In this document: piece by piece, positions 37,839-45,650 of the stretch
How positions within the stretch are numbered: the stretch's first letter is position 1
Layout of the letters: each line of letters starts with the position of its first letter
NCBI RefSeq assembly: GCF_016741785.1
Contig: NZ_JAERRL010000003.1
Location: forward strand, 248,001 to 312,000
DNA: 64,000 nt
Direction of reading: 5' to 3'
Source of the DNA: Streptomyces sp. 7-21
Lineage (GTDB): Bacteria; Actinomycetota; Actinomycetes; Streptomycetales; Streptomycetaceae
Notes under the pieces: generated by a model
The model's database searches: none
Told to the model about the DNA's origin: nothing
What the model saw: the letters and a program-made list of their open reading frames with translations, nothing else
Made by a program: the position numbers and the translations under genes

Positions 37839-37902
37839 GGTGCCGTCACCTCTCCCGTTCGTCCGTCCCCGGCTCCCCGGCGGCGGTCCGTTGCAGGCCC
37901 TC

Positions 37903-39255
37903 TCAGCGGGCCCCGGCGCGGCCCCGGGGCGTCAGCGCTCCCCGCGCCAGGACCAGGGCGAGGACGAGCATGACCGCGCCCAGCGCCGTCCACCCTCCGG
38001 CGAGCGCCCACACCGCCCCGCCCGCGATGATCGTCGGCGTCAGCGTCACGGTCAGCGTCTCGACCGGCGCCAGCGGCAGGTAGGCGAGGCCGAACTCGTC
38101 GAGCGTCCGCGACTCCAGCTTCGGGTCGCTCATCCGCAGCAGCGCCACGCCGGTCGAGACCGAGCCGGTGGCCCAGCCCCAGGTGAACAGCGCCTTCTCG
38201 AACCAGTTCTCGTCGAACACGCGCGGCGCCACGACCAGGAAGAGGACGAGGCACAGCGCGAGCCCCAGCACCAGCAGGAGCACCAGCGGCGTGACGTAGT
38301 CGGCGACGAAGCTCGGCACGATCGACGCGATGCCGCAGACGATCAGCACGTCCGTCGCGGCGCCGGAGACTCCCCTGAGGGTCTGCGGGTCCACGTAGTT
38401 CCAGGCGGGTGTCCGGCTCCCGGCGAGCCGCAGCAGCAGGCCGACGAGGAACGCCACCGCGAACACCGGCACGGCGAAGTCGGGGTAGAGGTCACCGGCC
38501 CACTCGGCGATGCCGTACGCCGCCGCCGACACCGCCGCGACCAGCGAGACCTGAAGCGCGAGCGGCTCGATCGACACAGCCGAGGTGGTCGCCCTCCCTG
38601 TCGCCTCGCGGTCCCGGGCGGAGGCGATCAGGCCGGAGCGCAGCTCGTCCGGCAGGTTCTCGAACCTGCCGACGCCCTTGGCATAGCCGCGCCGCGCGCC
38701 CCAGTTGGTGATGATGATCCCGCCGGCGATGCCGACGAGCATGCCGACCGTCGCCGACGTGAAGCCCAGCGAACTGGCCTGTTCCCAGCCGTTCTCCTCG
38801 AACGCCGTGCCCAGCGCAGCGGCCGTGCCGAAGCCGCCCGCCCACCCGGCGAACAGCAGCGCGCCGAACTCGTCCGGCGTGTCCCACAGCGGTCCCAGCA
38901 CCACCAGCGCGAACGCGACGCCGATGCCGACCTGCACCGCGTAGCTGCCGATCGAGTAGAGCGAGAAATTACCCGTTGATTTACCGAATCCGCCGAATCC
39001 CGATTCGTTCGTCAGGGCCAGGCACGCGAATACGACGACGATGAGAACGGAGGCGTACGTGCCCAGTTCACTGGAGAACGGCAGCACATCCAGGATCTCC
39101 GGCCCGAGCAGCAGCCCGAGAAACCCCGCGATGACGCTGGACGGCAGCATCAGGCGCTGCACGATCCGCAGCCGGGCGCGGGCGACGGTGCCGGTGACGA
39201 GCAGAACCGCGATGAGCCCGGCATCGCTCAGCAGTGACCAGGGGGTGTACTCCAT
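37903..39255 (-). CDS. gltS: Sodium/glutamate symporter family protein
   Basis: The 450-aa membrane protein matches the GltS family. It has ~10-12 hydrophobic helices, LMLPSSVIAGFLGLLLGPE near the N-terminus, GGFGTAAALGTAFEE and a glycine-rich re-entrant stretch GFTSATVGMLVGIAGGIII in the first half, and GWATGSVSTGVALLRMSDP in the second, the paired re-entrant loops of these antiparallel transporters. It should import glutamate or a related anion with Na+. GGAGGAG lies 5 nt before the ATG. It is first in a pair with the SolA-like oxidase. Confidence 0.88.
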   Translation of the reverse strand: MEYTPWSLLSDAGLIAVLLVTGTVARARLRIVQRLMLPSSVIAGFLGLLLGPEILDVLPFSSELGTYASVLIVVVFACLALTNESGFGGFGKSTGNFSLYSIGSYAVQVGIGVAFALVVLGPLWDTPDEFGALLFAGWAGGFGTAAALGTAFEENGWEQASSLGFTSATVGMLVGIAGGIIITNWGARRGYAKGVGRFENLPDELRSGLIASARDREATGRATTSAVSIEPLALQVSLVAAVSAAAYGIAEWAGDLYPDFAVPVFAVAFLVGLLLRLAGSRTPAWNYVDPQTLRGVSGAATDVLIVCGIASIVPSFVADYVTPLVLLLVLGLALCLVLFLVVAPRVFDENWFEKALFTWGWATGSVSTGVALLRMSDPKLESRTLDEFGLAYLPLAPVETLTVTLTPTIIAGGAVWALAGGWTALGAVMLVLALVLARGALTPRGRAGAR

Positions 39256-39548
39256 CCGAACTCCTCCGCTCGCGCAGCCGACCCAGGGATTTCTATCAGC
39301 AGCGCCACCGCAGCGGACAGAGGAATGGCCATACGAAAATTGTCATGCCCCTATATGCCACGGGCTATGGGAAGGGAATTCCCCACGGGAACTGACAGGA
39401 ATGTCACGCGGGCGAAACCCACCGGCCGCCGCGGTGTGCCAGACAGCGCGGCGGCGGGCAGAGTACGCGGCCGTTCCCGCCGTCACCCGTCCGGGGGATT
39501 CTGCTCGGCGGCGGCCACGGGCCGGGCCGCCCGTGCCAGGATGCGACC
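39256..39548. other. Divergent intergenic region of gltS and the Nudix gene
   Basis: This 293-bp gap holds no gene. The first ~110 bp next to gltS are AT-richer (a run around 39330-39400) and must contain its promoter. CAGGAT lies 8 nt before the Nudix GTG and may be its -10 box. Confidence 0.5.
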
Positions 39549-40100
39549 GTGTCACGGATGCGCTGGAAGACCCACGGGGAACGGCAGATCCTCACCGACC
39601 GCTGGGTGAATCTCTCGGTCGTCGACGTCGAGCAGCCGGACGGCCAGCGCGTCGAGTACCGCGTCGTGCGCCTGCGCCACCTGGCGGTCGCCGCGGTCGT
39701 CAACGAGCGGCGCGAGGTGCTGATGATGTGGCGGCACCGCTTCATCACTGACTCCTGGGCATGGGAGCTGCCCATGGGCCTCGTCGAGGAGGGCGAGACC
39801 CCGCTGGCGGCGGCGGCCAGGGAGACGGAGGAGGAGACCGGCTGGCGGCCGGGGCCGATGCGGCCGCTGCTGTACGCTGAGCCGGCCAACGGCATCACCG
39901 ACTCGCAGCACCACGTCTTCCGCGCGGACAGCGCCACCCGCATCGGCCCGCCGACGGAGCAGAACGAGTCAGACCGCATCGAGTGGGTGCCGCTGCACCG
40001 GGTGCGCGGCATGATCGACCGCCGCGAGATCGTCAGCAGCGCCTCACTGGTGGGGCTGCTGTACCTGCTGGCCGACGAGTCCGGCGCCGCGGCCATGTGA
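39549..40100 (+). CDS. Nudix hydrolase (ADP-ribose pyrophosphatase-like)
   Basis: The 183-aa protein carries a complete Nudix box, GLVEEGETPLAAAARETEEETGW (GX5EX7REXXEEXGU), preceded by SWAWELPMG. The sequence around it (DVEQPDGQRVEYRVV, YAEPANGITDSQHHVF) resembles ADP-ribose/NDP-sugar pyrophosphatases acting on nucleoside diphosphate derivatives. The GTG start gives MSRMRWKTHGE; CAGGAT 8 nt upstream hints at a leaderless transcript. It ends near the convergent zinc-ribbon gene. Confidence 0.9.
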   Translation: MSRMRWKTHGERQILTDRWVNLSVVDVEQPDGQRVEYRVVRLRHLAVAAVVNERREVLMMWRHRFITDSWAWELPMGLVEEGETPLAAAARETEEETGWRPGPMRPLLYAEPANGITDSQHHVFRADSATRIGPPTEQNESDRIEWVPLHRVRGMIDRREIVSSASLVGLLYLLADESGAAAM

Positions 40101-40195
40101 AGGATTCACGTAAAACATGGCGTCGCGGAGCAGACGCCGCGGACTCACGGAACAGCCGCCCCGGCAGCCCGGGGCGGCAGAGAAACCAGGACGGG

Positions 40196-40483
40196 TCAGG
40201 ACGAGAAGAACAGACCCGACAGGCCACCCTTGCGGCGGTGGTGGTAGCCGCCGTGGTAGCCCTGCTGGGGAGCGCCCCAGGCCGGGCCCTGCGGCGCGGA
40301 CGGAGGCGGCGGAGCGGGCGCGGCCTGCGGCGGCGGCGCGGCCGCGAATTGCGCCTCCAGGCGGGTGATCGCCTCCAGCTCCCCGTAGTCCAGGAAGATC
40401 CCGCGGCAGCCGCTGCACTGCTCGATCTGGACGCCGCTGCGGTTGTACGTGTGCATCGGCGCGTGGCACTTAGGACACTGCAT
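40196..40483 (-). CDS. TFIIB-type zinc-ribbon protein
   Basis: The 95-aa protein begins MQCPKCHAPMHTYNRSGVQI and continues QCSGCRGIFLDYGELEAI, giving the CxxC-x(n)-CxxC zinc ribbon of the zf-TFIIB family. A Pro/Ala-rich linker and a Gly/His/Tyr tail (GYHGGYHHRRKGGLSGLFFSS) follow. Such small proteins are widespread in actinomycetes with no proven role. The start at MQCPK fits the family; a longer frame upstream has no support. Confidence 0.85.
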   Translation of the reverse strand: MQCPKCHAPMHTYNRSGVQIEQCSGCRGIFLDYGELEAITRLEAQFAAAPPPQAAPAPPPPSAPQGPAWGAPQQGYHGGYHHRRKGGLSGLFFSS

Positions 40484-40541
40484 GAGAATCCCGCTTCGTT
40501 GTCTCCAGGCTCCCCCGCGGACATCACGGGGATGTCTCACT

Positions 40542-41507
40542 CTACGGGCTCACGGAAGGGTGCGAGCGGACAATGCGGAAGCAGGCGTCCACGAACGCCC
40601 TTCGCTCTTCAGGGACTTCACCGGAGCCCGCGAGCGCGTCAGCGGCCAGCTGCGCGGTGACGGCGCGGGCGGGCGCGTCCAGCCGGGTCCACGGGTCCGG
40701 GCCGAGGCCGCGGCTCCCCGCGCGCGCCGCCGCCCGCTGATAGGCGGTCAGCAGCCGCTCCCACGCGGGCGCGGGCAGCAGCCCTGCGGCGTACCAGGCG
40801 GCGGGACGGGCCAGGTCCCAGGCGGGGTCGCCGGTGCCGAGATCGTCCACGTCAATCAGGCGCCACGGCCCGCCGGGCGGGGGATGGCGCACCAGCTGGC
40901 CCAGGTGGAAGTCGCCGTGGCAGACCGCCACCGGCGCCCCGGCGGCGGGCGGCGCCTCGCCGCGGCACCACGGCGGCAGCGACTCCCAGACGCGCTCCAC
41001 GGCGCGGCGCGCGTCCGGCCGCGGCGTCCCCGCGCGCCGCAGGCGGTGCAGGGCGCGGGCGGCGCGGGCCGGGCCGCCCATGGCGGGCAGCGGACCGAGC
41101 GGCGCCGGGTCGGCGGCGTGCAGCGCGGCCAGTAGCTCCCCGGCGGCCTCCCAGGGGACGAGGCCGGGATCCGACGCGGCGTCGAGCGGCGCGCCGCGCG
41201 GCCAGACGGTGGCGACCCGGCCGCCGGGGAGCGGTGCGGGCGAGCGCCGCAGCGGCGGCAGCAGCACGTCCGCGAGCGCGGGATGGGCGGCGGCCGCGAG
41301 GCGGCGGGCCAGCGCGGCGGCGTCCGTGCGCGGGTGGTGCGCCTTGACGATGGCGTCGCCGACGCGCGCCACCAGCACGCCGCGACCGCCGGAGGCGGCG
41401 GGCCGCTGCCGGGGCAGGGCAACCGCCGGCCCGCCGCCCGGCGCCAGCCCGCCCAGGGCGGCGAGCAGGCCCAGGGCGCCGCCGGTCACCGGCGGGGGAT
41501 GCGCCAC
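40542..41507 (-). CDS. Aminoglycoside-phosphotransferase-fold protein
   Basis: The 321-aa protein has an APH fold: WPRGAPLDAAS in the linker, catalytic loop AVCHGDFHLGQLV, and RLIDVDDLGTGDPAWDLARPA with metal-binding Asp residues. A Gly/Pro/Ala-rich N-terminus precedes an unusually short N-lobe (GVLVARVGDAIVKAHHP). The start overlaps the K+ channel gene by 22 bp, so it is translated from the same message. The overlap suggests a function tied to that chain; aminoglycoside modification is not implied. Confidence 0.8.
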   Translation of the reverse strand: MAHPPPVTGGALGLLAALGGLAPGGGPAVALPRQRPAASGGRGVLVARVGDAIVKAHHPRTDAAALARRLAAAAHPALADVLLPPLRRSPAPLPGGRVATVWPRGAPLDAASDPGLVPWEAAGELLAALHAADPAPLGPLPAMGGPARAARALHRLRRAGTPRPDARRAVERVWESLPPWCRGEAPPAAGAPVAVCHGDFHLGQLVRHPPPGGPWRLIDVDDLGTGDPAWDLARPAAWYAAGLLPAPAWERLLTAYQRAAARAGSRGLGPDPWTRLDAPARAVTAQLAADALAGSGEVPEERRAFVDACFRIVRSHPSVSP

Positions 41508-42613
41508 GAGCCAGGCCCCTTGGCCTCGCGCGAGGCACGCGTCGCCGCCTTGGCCGCGAGCTTGCGCTGCTCCTCCTCGCCGATGCGGTGGATGACGACG
41601 AGGCGGTCGGTCAGCTCCAGGGTCGCGGCCTCGGGATGGTCGAACGGCAGCAGGCGGTGTCCCCGTATGACCGAGACGACCAGGTCCTCCACGTCGCGGG
41701 GGGAACGGCCCGCCTCAGCCTTGGTGACGGGGCGTTCCCGCACGCTCAGGCCGGTGCCCTGGTGGATGAGGTCCTCCATGACCTGGCCGGAGCTGGGGCT
41801 GACCATCGACAGGCCGAGCAGCCGCCCGACCGCGCTGGCGCTGGTGATCACGGAGTCGGCACCCGACTGCCGCAGCAGCGGGACGTTCTCCTCCTCGCGG
41901 ACCGAGGCGACGATCCGCACGGACCGGCTGAGCTGGCGGACGGTCAGCGCCACCAGCACGGCCGTGTCGTCCCGCTGGGTGGAGATGATCACCTGGCGGG
42001 CGCGGTCCGTCCTGGCCTGCCGGAGCACGCTGCTGCGGGTGGCGTCACCGACGACCCCGGCGTAGCCCTCGGCGTTGGCCTGCTCGACGACCGTGCGGTT
42101 GGGGTCGACGATGACGATCTGGTCCTGCGGCAGCCCTGAGGTCATCAGGGTCTCGGCCGCCGAGCGGCCCTTGGTGCCGAATCCGACGATGACGGTGTGA
42201 TCACGCAAGTTCTTCCTCCAGCGTTCGAGCCGGAACTGCTGGCGCGTGCGCTCGGTCAGCACCTCCAGCGTGGTGCCGACCAGGATGATCAGGAACAGCA
42301 CGCGGAGCGGCGTGACGAAGAAGGTCGTCAGCAGGCGGGCGGTGTCGGTGACGGGCACGACGTCGCCGTAGCCGGTGGTGGAGAGCGAGACCGTCGCGTA
42401 GTACAGGCAGTCCAGGAACGTGACCTCGCCGTCGCTGCTGTCCCGGTAGCCGCGGCGGTCGGAGTAGACGAGCAGCACCGCGGCGGTCAGCACGCCCAGG
42501 GCCATGATCAGGCGCCGCACCACCTGGACCAGCGGGCCCGCGGCGTAGTGGGGCAGCCGCACGCCGGGCTGGTGACGCTCGTCGGTGTCGGGGGCTGGTG
42601 TGGAGGCGTTCAT
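41486..42613 (-). CDS. Two-TM potassium channel with RCK (TrkA-N/TrkA-C) domain
   Basis: The 375-aa membrane protein has one helix, a pore loop with selectivity filter STTGYGD, a second helix (VLFLIILVGTTLEVL) and a cytoplasmic RCK module (VIVGFGTKGRSAAETL Rossmann loop, then VVGDATRSSVLRQA). A TrkA-C-like end follows (RPVTKAEAGRSPRDV). It should pass K+ under nucleotide or ligand control. It starts 19 bp after moeA and overlaps the phosphotransferase gene, which places an ion channel inside a cofactor operon. Confidence 0.92.
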   Translation of the reverse strand: MNASTPAPDTDERHQPGVRLPHYAAGPLVQVVRRLIMALGVLTAAVLLVYSDRRGYRDSSDGEVTFLDCLYYATVSLSTTGYGDVVPVTDTARLLTTFFVTPLRVLFLIILVGTTLEVLTERTRQQFRLERWRKNLRDHTVIVGFGTKGRSAAETLMTSGLPQDQIVIVDPNRTVVEQANAEGYAGVVGDATRSSVLRQARTDRARQVIISTQRDDTAVLVALTVRQLSRSVRIVASVREEENVPLLRQSGADSVITSASAVGRLLGLSMVSPSSGQVMEDLIHQGTGLSVRERPVTKAEAGRSPRDVEDLVVSVIRGHRLLPFDHPEAATLELTDRLVVIHRIGEEEQRKLAAKAATRASREAKGPGSWRIPRR

Positions 42614-42632
42614 GGCGGCTCACGGTCCTCGG

Positions 42633-43991
42633 TCACAGCCGGGGGAGGCTGAGGAGCCGCACCTCGTCGCGGGCCATGGCCCCGCCGGGCGGCACGACGG
42701 CGAGGGCGTCGGCGGAGGCGATGCCGCGCAGCATGGCAGGGCCCGCGTAGCTCAGGGGCCGGGCCTGGCCGGGCTGGTCGAGGGCGACGGGGACGAGACG
42801 GGTGTGCCGGGGGTGGCCGCGGACCGCCGCGGTGAGGCGGGCGGGCGGCTCGTCGGGGGCGGGCGGACGCCCTGCGAGTGCGCGCAGCAGCGGGGCGGCG
42901 AGGGTCAGCAGCCCGGAGACGGCCGCCAGAGGGTTGCCGGGCAGGCCGACGAGGGGGGTGCCGCTGGGGAGGCGGGCGAGCAGCATGGGGTGGCCGGGGC
43001 GCACGGCGACGGAGCCGACGACCAGCGTCGCGCCGAGTGTGCGGAGGGTGGCGCGCAGGTGGTCGACGGGCCCGGCGGCGGTCGAGCCGGTGGTGACGAG
43101 GAGGTCGGCGCGGCTGGTGGCCACCGCCTCGTGCAGCGCCTCGGCGTCGTCTCCGAGGCGGCGGGTGACTAGCTCGTCGGCGCCCAGGGTGGCGAGCCAG
43201 GGGCCGGTCATGGGGCCGAGCGCGTCGCGGATGAGGCCGTCGTGCGGCAGGCCGCGGTGGAGGAGCTCGCGGCCGAGCACCAGCACCTCGGCGCGGGGGC
43301 GGCGGCGGACGGGCAGCTCGTCGTACCCGGCGGCGGCGGCCAGGCCCAGGGCGGCGGGGGTCAGCGGGTGGCCCTCGGGGAGCAGCGGCGTGCCGGAGCG
43401 GCACTCCTGGCCGCGCGGGCGGATGTCGGCGCCCGGCTCGGGAGTCGGTCCGCGCAGCTCACGCGGCTGCGGCACGCTGCCGAGCTCGGCCCGGAGCACG
43501 GCCGTCGTCCCCGGCGGGATACGGGCGCCGGTCGCGACGGCGACGGCCTCGCCGTCGGTGAGCGCCGGGCCGGGGGACGACCCGGCGAGCAGCCCGGTGC
43601 CGCCCGTCAGCCGCCACGGGCCGGGGCCCGAGACCGCCCAGCCGTCCATGGCCGCGGTATCGAAGGCCGGCAGGTCGGTCAGGGCGCGCAGCGGCTCGGC
43701 CAGGGTGTGGCCCAGCGCCCGGTCGAGCGGCAGCGTGGCCGGCGGCAGCGGGCCCACCGCGCGGTAGGCGAGCCGGCGGGCGGCGTCCCAGCTGGCCTCG
43801 GGGCCGCGCGACTCGGCCGCGGCGGGTCTGCCGTTCGCCAGAGCCAGGGCGTCCTCGAACTCGCCGGCGGACTCACTGCCGGACGCGCTGCCGGACTCAC
43901 TGCCGGACGCGCTGCCCGGTGTGCCGTCGGACTCGCCGCCGGGCTGGCCGGCGGCCCGCGGGGCGCCGTGGGCGTCACCGGTCCTGGTCAT
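42633..43991 (-). CDS. moeA: Molybdopterin molybdenumtransferase
   Basis: The 452-aa enzyme inserts molybdate into adenylylated molybdopterin. After a Ser/Gly/Glu low-complexity head, MoeA motifs appear: LPAFDTAAMDGWAV, VAVATGARIPPGTTAV, LVTTGSTAAGPVDHLRATL and GTPLVGLPGNPLAAVSGL. The ATG at 43991 has GGAAG 6 nt upstream; GTG at 43994 is the alternative. The gene starts inside the end of mobA (17-bp overlap). A 24-bp direct repeat (43869-43916) codes part of the acidic head. Confidence 0.92.
   Translation of the reverse strand: MTRTGDAHGAPRAAGQPGGESDGTPGSASGSESGSASGSESAGEFEDALALANGRPAAAESRGPEASWDAARRLAYRAVGPLPPATLPLDRALGHTLAEPLRALTDLPAFDTAAMDGWAVSGPGPWRLTGGTGLLAGSSPGPALTDGEAVAVATGARIPPGTTAVLRAELGSVPQPRELRGPTPEPGADIRPRGQECRSGTPLLPEGHPLTPAALGLAAAAGYDELPVRRRPRAEVLVLGRELLHRGLPHDGLIRDALGPMTGPWLATLGADELVTRRLGDDAEALHEAVATSRADLLVTTGSTAAGPVDHLRATLRTLGATLVVGSVAVRPGHPMLLARLPSGTPLVGLPGNPLAAVSGLLTLAAPLLRALAGRPPAPDEPPARLTAAVRGHPRHTRLVPVALDQPGQARPLSYAGPAMLRGIASADALAVVPPGGAMARDEVRLLSLPRL
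43869..43916. repeat. 24-bp tandem repeat inside moeA
   Basis: Two perfect 24-bp copies encode the SGSASGSES-type acidic linker near the MoeA N-terminus; the unit keeps the reading frame. Copy-number change would lengthen only the linker. Confidence 0.7.
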
Positions 43992-44937
43992 CACGCGCTT
44001 CCTGCTCCCATCGGCCGGCCAGCTCGGAGATCCGGCGGGCCGCTTCCGGCACGGAGAGGCCGCTGGCCGCGGCGTAGCCGAGGAGGAACGTCGTCAGCGG
44101 GGCGGCGGGGCGGGCCACCGCGTGGGCGGCGTCACGCGCGGCGTCGAGCAGCGTCTTGGTGTCCACGTCGAGGCCGGGGTCGAGGCCCAGCTCGGCCTTG
44201 GCGGCGGCGATCCATTCGTCGAGCACCGTCTTATGGTCCCTGATCCTGGCGCGTGCGGTAGCCACCTCGGCCCAGGTGTCGCAGTCCAGCGCGGCCGGGC
44301 CCGCGGCGAGGCGGCGCAGCGCCAGGCCCGGCAGCAGCAGCCGCATCGGCAGGCCCGCCAGCGAGCCGTACTCGGCCGCGAGCAGCGCCAGCTCACGGCG
44401 GAGCGGCTCGGCACGGTAGACGGCCGTCAGCGGCTGGTCGCGGCCCTCAGCGTCGGCGAAGAGGGCGCCGTCGGCCCCGGGCGGCAGGTCGCGCAGCAGC
44501 CGCAGCGCGTGGTGGTCGAGGAACGGCAGGTCGGCGGCGAGGACGGCGACGAGCGGCGCGGTGGTGTGGCCGAGGCCGGCGTGGAGCGCGGCGAGCGGGC
44601 CGCCGCCAGGCGGCTCCTCGCGCACCCACGTCACGGGCGCGGCGGTGGCGCGGCGGGGGCCGACGACCACCGTCCGCTCCGCCTCACGGCAGGCGGTGAG
44701 CACACGATCCAGCAGGGTGCGGCCGCCGACGCGCAGCCCCGGCTTGTCCGCGCCGCCGAGCCGCCGGGCGCCGCCGCCCGCCAGCACGATGGCGTCAAAC
44801 GAGCCGAGTGAGGGACCGGGGGCCGGACCGGGGGCTAAAGCTGGGGCTGGGGCGGGCCCCGGAACGGGCCCTGGAACGGGCACCGCTCTCTCGCCCGGCT
44901 CACCGCCGGATGCCGCCGCGGGCGCGGGGCCGGTCAT
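43975..44937 (-). CDS. mobA: Molybdenum cofactor guanylyltransferase fused to DUF6457
   Basis: The 320-aa protein has a Pro/Gly-rich head, then a MobA-like nucleotidyltransferase (DAIVLAGGGARRLGGADKPGL, PLVAVLAADLPFLDHHA, LDCDTWAEVATAR) and a C-terminal ~85-residue DUF6457 helical domain (VLDEWIAAAKAELGLDP; GYAAASGLSVPEAARRI). MobA attaches GMP to the cofactor. The ATG overlaps the toxin stop (ATGA), and its end overlaps moeA, so all are translated from one message. Confidence 0.9.
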   Translation of the reverse strand: MTGPAPAAASGGEPGERAVPVPGPVPGPAPAPALAPGPAPGPSLGSFDAIVLAGGGARRLGGADKPGLRVGGRTLLDRVLTACREAERTVVVGPRRATAAPVTWVREEPPGGGPLAALHAGLGHTTAPLVAVLAADLPFLDHHALRLLRDLPPGADGALFADAEGRDQPLTAVYRAEPLRRELALLAAEYGSLAGLPMRLLLPGLALRRLAAGPAALDCDTWAEVATARARIRDHKTVLDEWIAAAKAELGLDPGLDVDTKTLLDAARDAAHAVARPAAPLTTFLLGYAAASGLSVPEAARRISELAGRWEQEARDDQDR

Positions 44938-45323
44938 GGCACCGCCTCGGTGACGAGGTCGCTGTCGATGCCCTTGTAGGCGGCGCGGTCCGTCGTCAGC
45001 ACGGGCAGACCGGTGGACAGGCCCACGTGTGCCGCGTGGGCCACGGCGATGGGAACGCCGCACTCGGCGGCGATCTGGGCGACCGACCAGCAGCCCAGCT
45101 CGTCCAGGGGACGGAAGACGAAACTGGGCGCGGCGAACGCCTCCTCGATGCGCTGCCTGACCGCGCCCAGCGCGGTCTCGGCGAGGCCCTGCGCCAGGCA
45201 GACGCCCGGCACGTAGAGCGGCTGAGCCGAGCGCGTCGAGACGTGCACCCGGGCAGCGAGATAGATGCTGCCGTGGGCCAGGGAACGGACCGCCGTGTGA
45301 TCCAGGACGTAGCCGCCGCTCAC
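44934..45323 (-). CDS. PIN-like toxin
   Basis: The 129-aa protein starts GTG directly on the antitoxin's stop (GTGA overlap). It shows PIN-like features: VLDHTAVRSLAHG with the first acid, an AHAAHVGLSTGLPVLTTDRAAY stretch and the terminal Asp of TTD. In canonical PIN domains the acids are more complete: the Glu of the central strand reads Gln here (VCLAQGLAE) and the Asp before AHA is absent. It may be a weak or divergent RNase. It is translationally coupled to mobA downstream. Confidence 0.75.
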   Translation of the reverse strand: MSGGYVLDHTAVRSLAHGSIYLAARVHVSTRSAQPLYVPGVCLAQGLAETALGAVRQRIEEAFAAPSFVFRPLDELGCWSVAQIAAECGVPIAVAHAAHVGLSTGLPVLTTDRAAYKGIDSDLVTEAVP

Positions 45324-45589
45324 GCGCAGCGCCGCCCGGCCTCGCTTCGCCCGTCCATCTCCTCGGCCCAGGCGAGCGCCTGCTCCCACTCGGCCTGCTC
45401 CGCGCCCGACTTGGCGCGGTCAACCAGCCAGGCGACGGCGCGGCGCGAGCGCTCTATCTCCGCGATCCGGCGCGCCGCGGCCTCGTCGAGCCAGCCGGAC
45501 ACGGAGTCCGCCTGCCCCTGCGCGACCAGGCGCTCGATCTCCCCGTACCGCTCGGGGTCGAGGCTGATCGTGATCTTCTTCTTCGCCAT
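45320..45589 (-). CDS. Ribbon-helix-helix antitoxin
   Basis: The 89-aa protein starts MAKKKITISLDPERYGEIERLV, a ribbon-helix-helix DNA-binding head, followed by a charged helical tail (EIERSRRAVAWLVDRAKSGAEQ) that should wrap the toxin. TAGGGT ends 6 nt before the ATG, giving a leaderless promoter, probably autorepressed. It is the first gene of the antitoxin-toxin-mobA-moeA-channel-phosphotransferase chain. Confidence 0.8.
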   Translation of the reverse strand: MAKKKITISLDPERYGEIERLVAQGQADSVSGWLDEAAARRIAEIERSRRAVAWLVDRAKSGAEQAEWEQALAWAEEMDGRSEAGRRCA

Positions 45590-45650
45590 ACCGACACCCT
45601 ACCCGGGTGTGACCACCGGGGGGAGGGGCGCACGGGGCGCCAGCCGGCGC

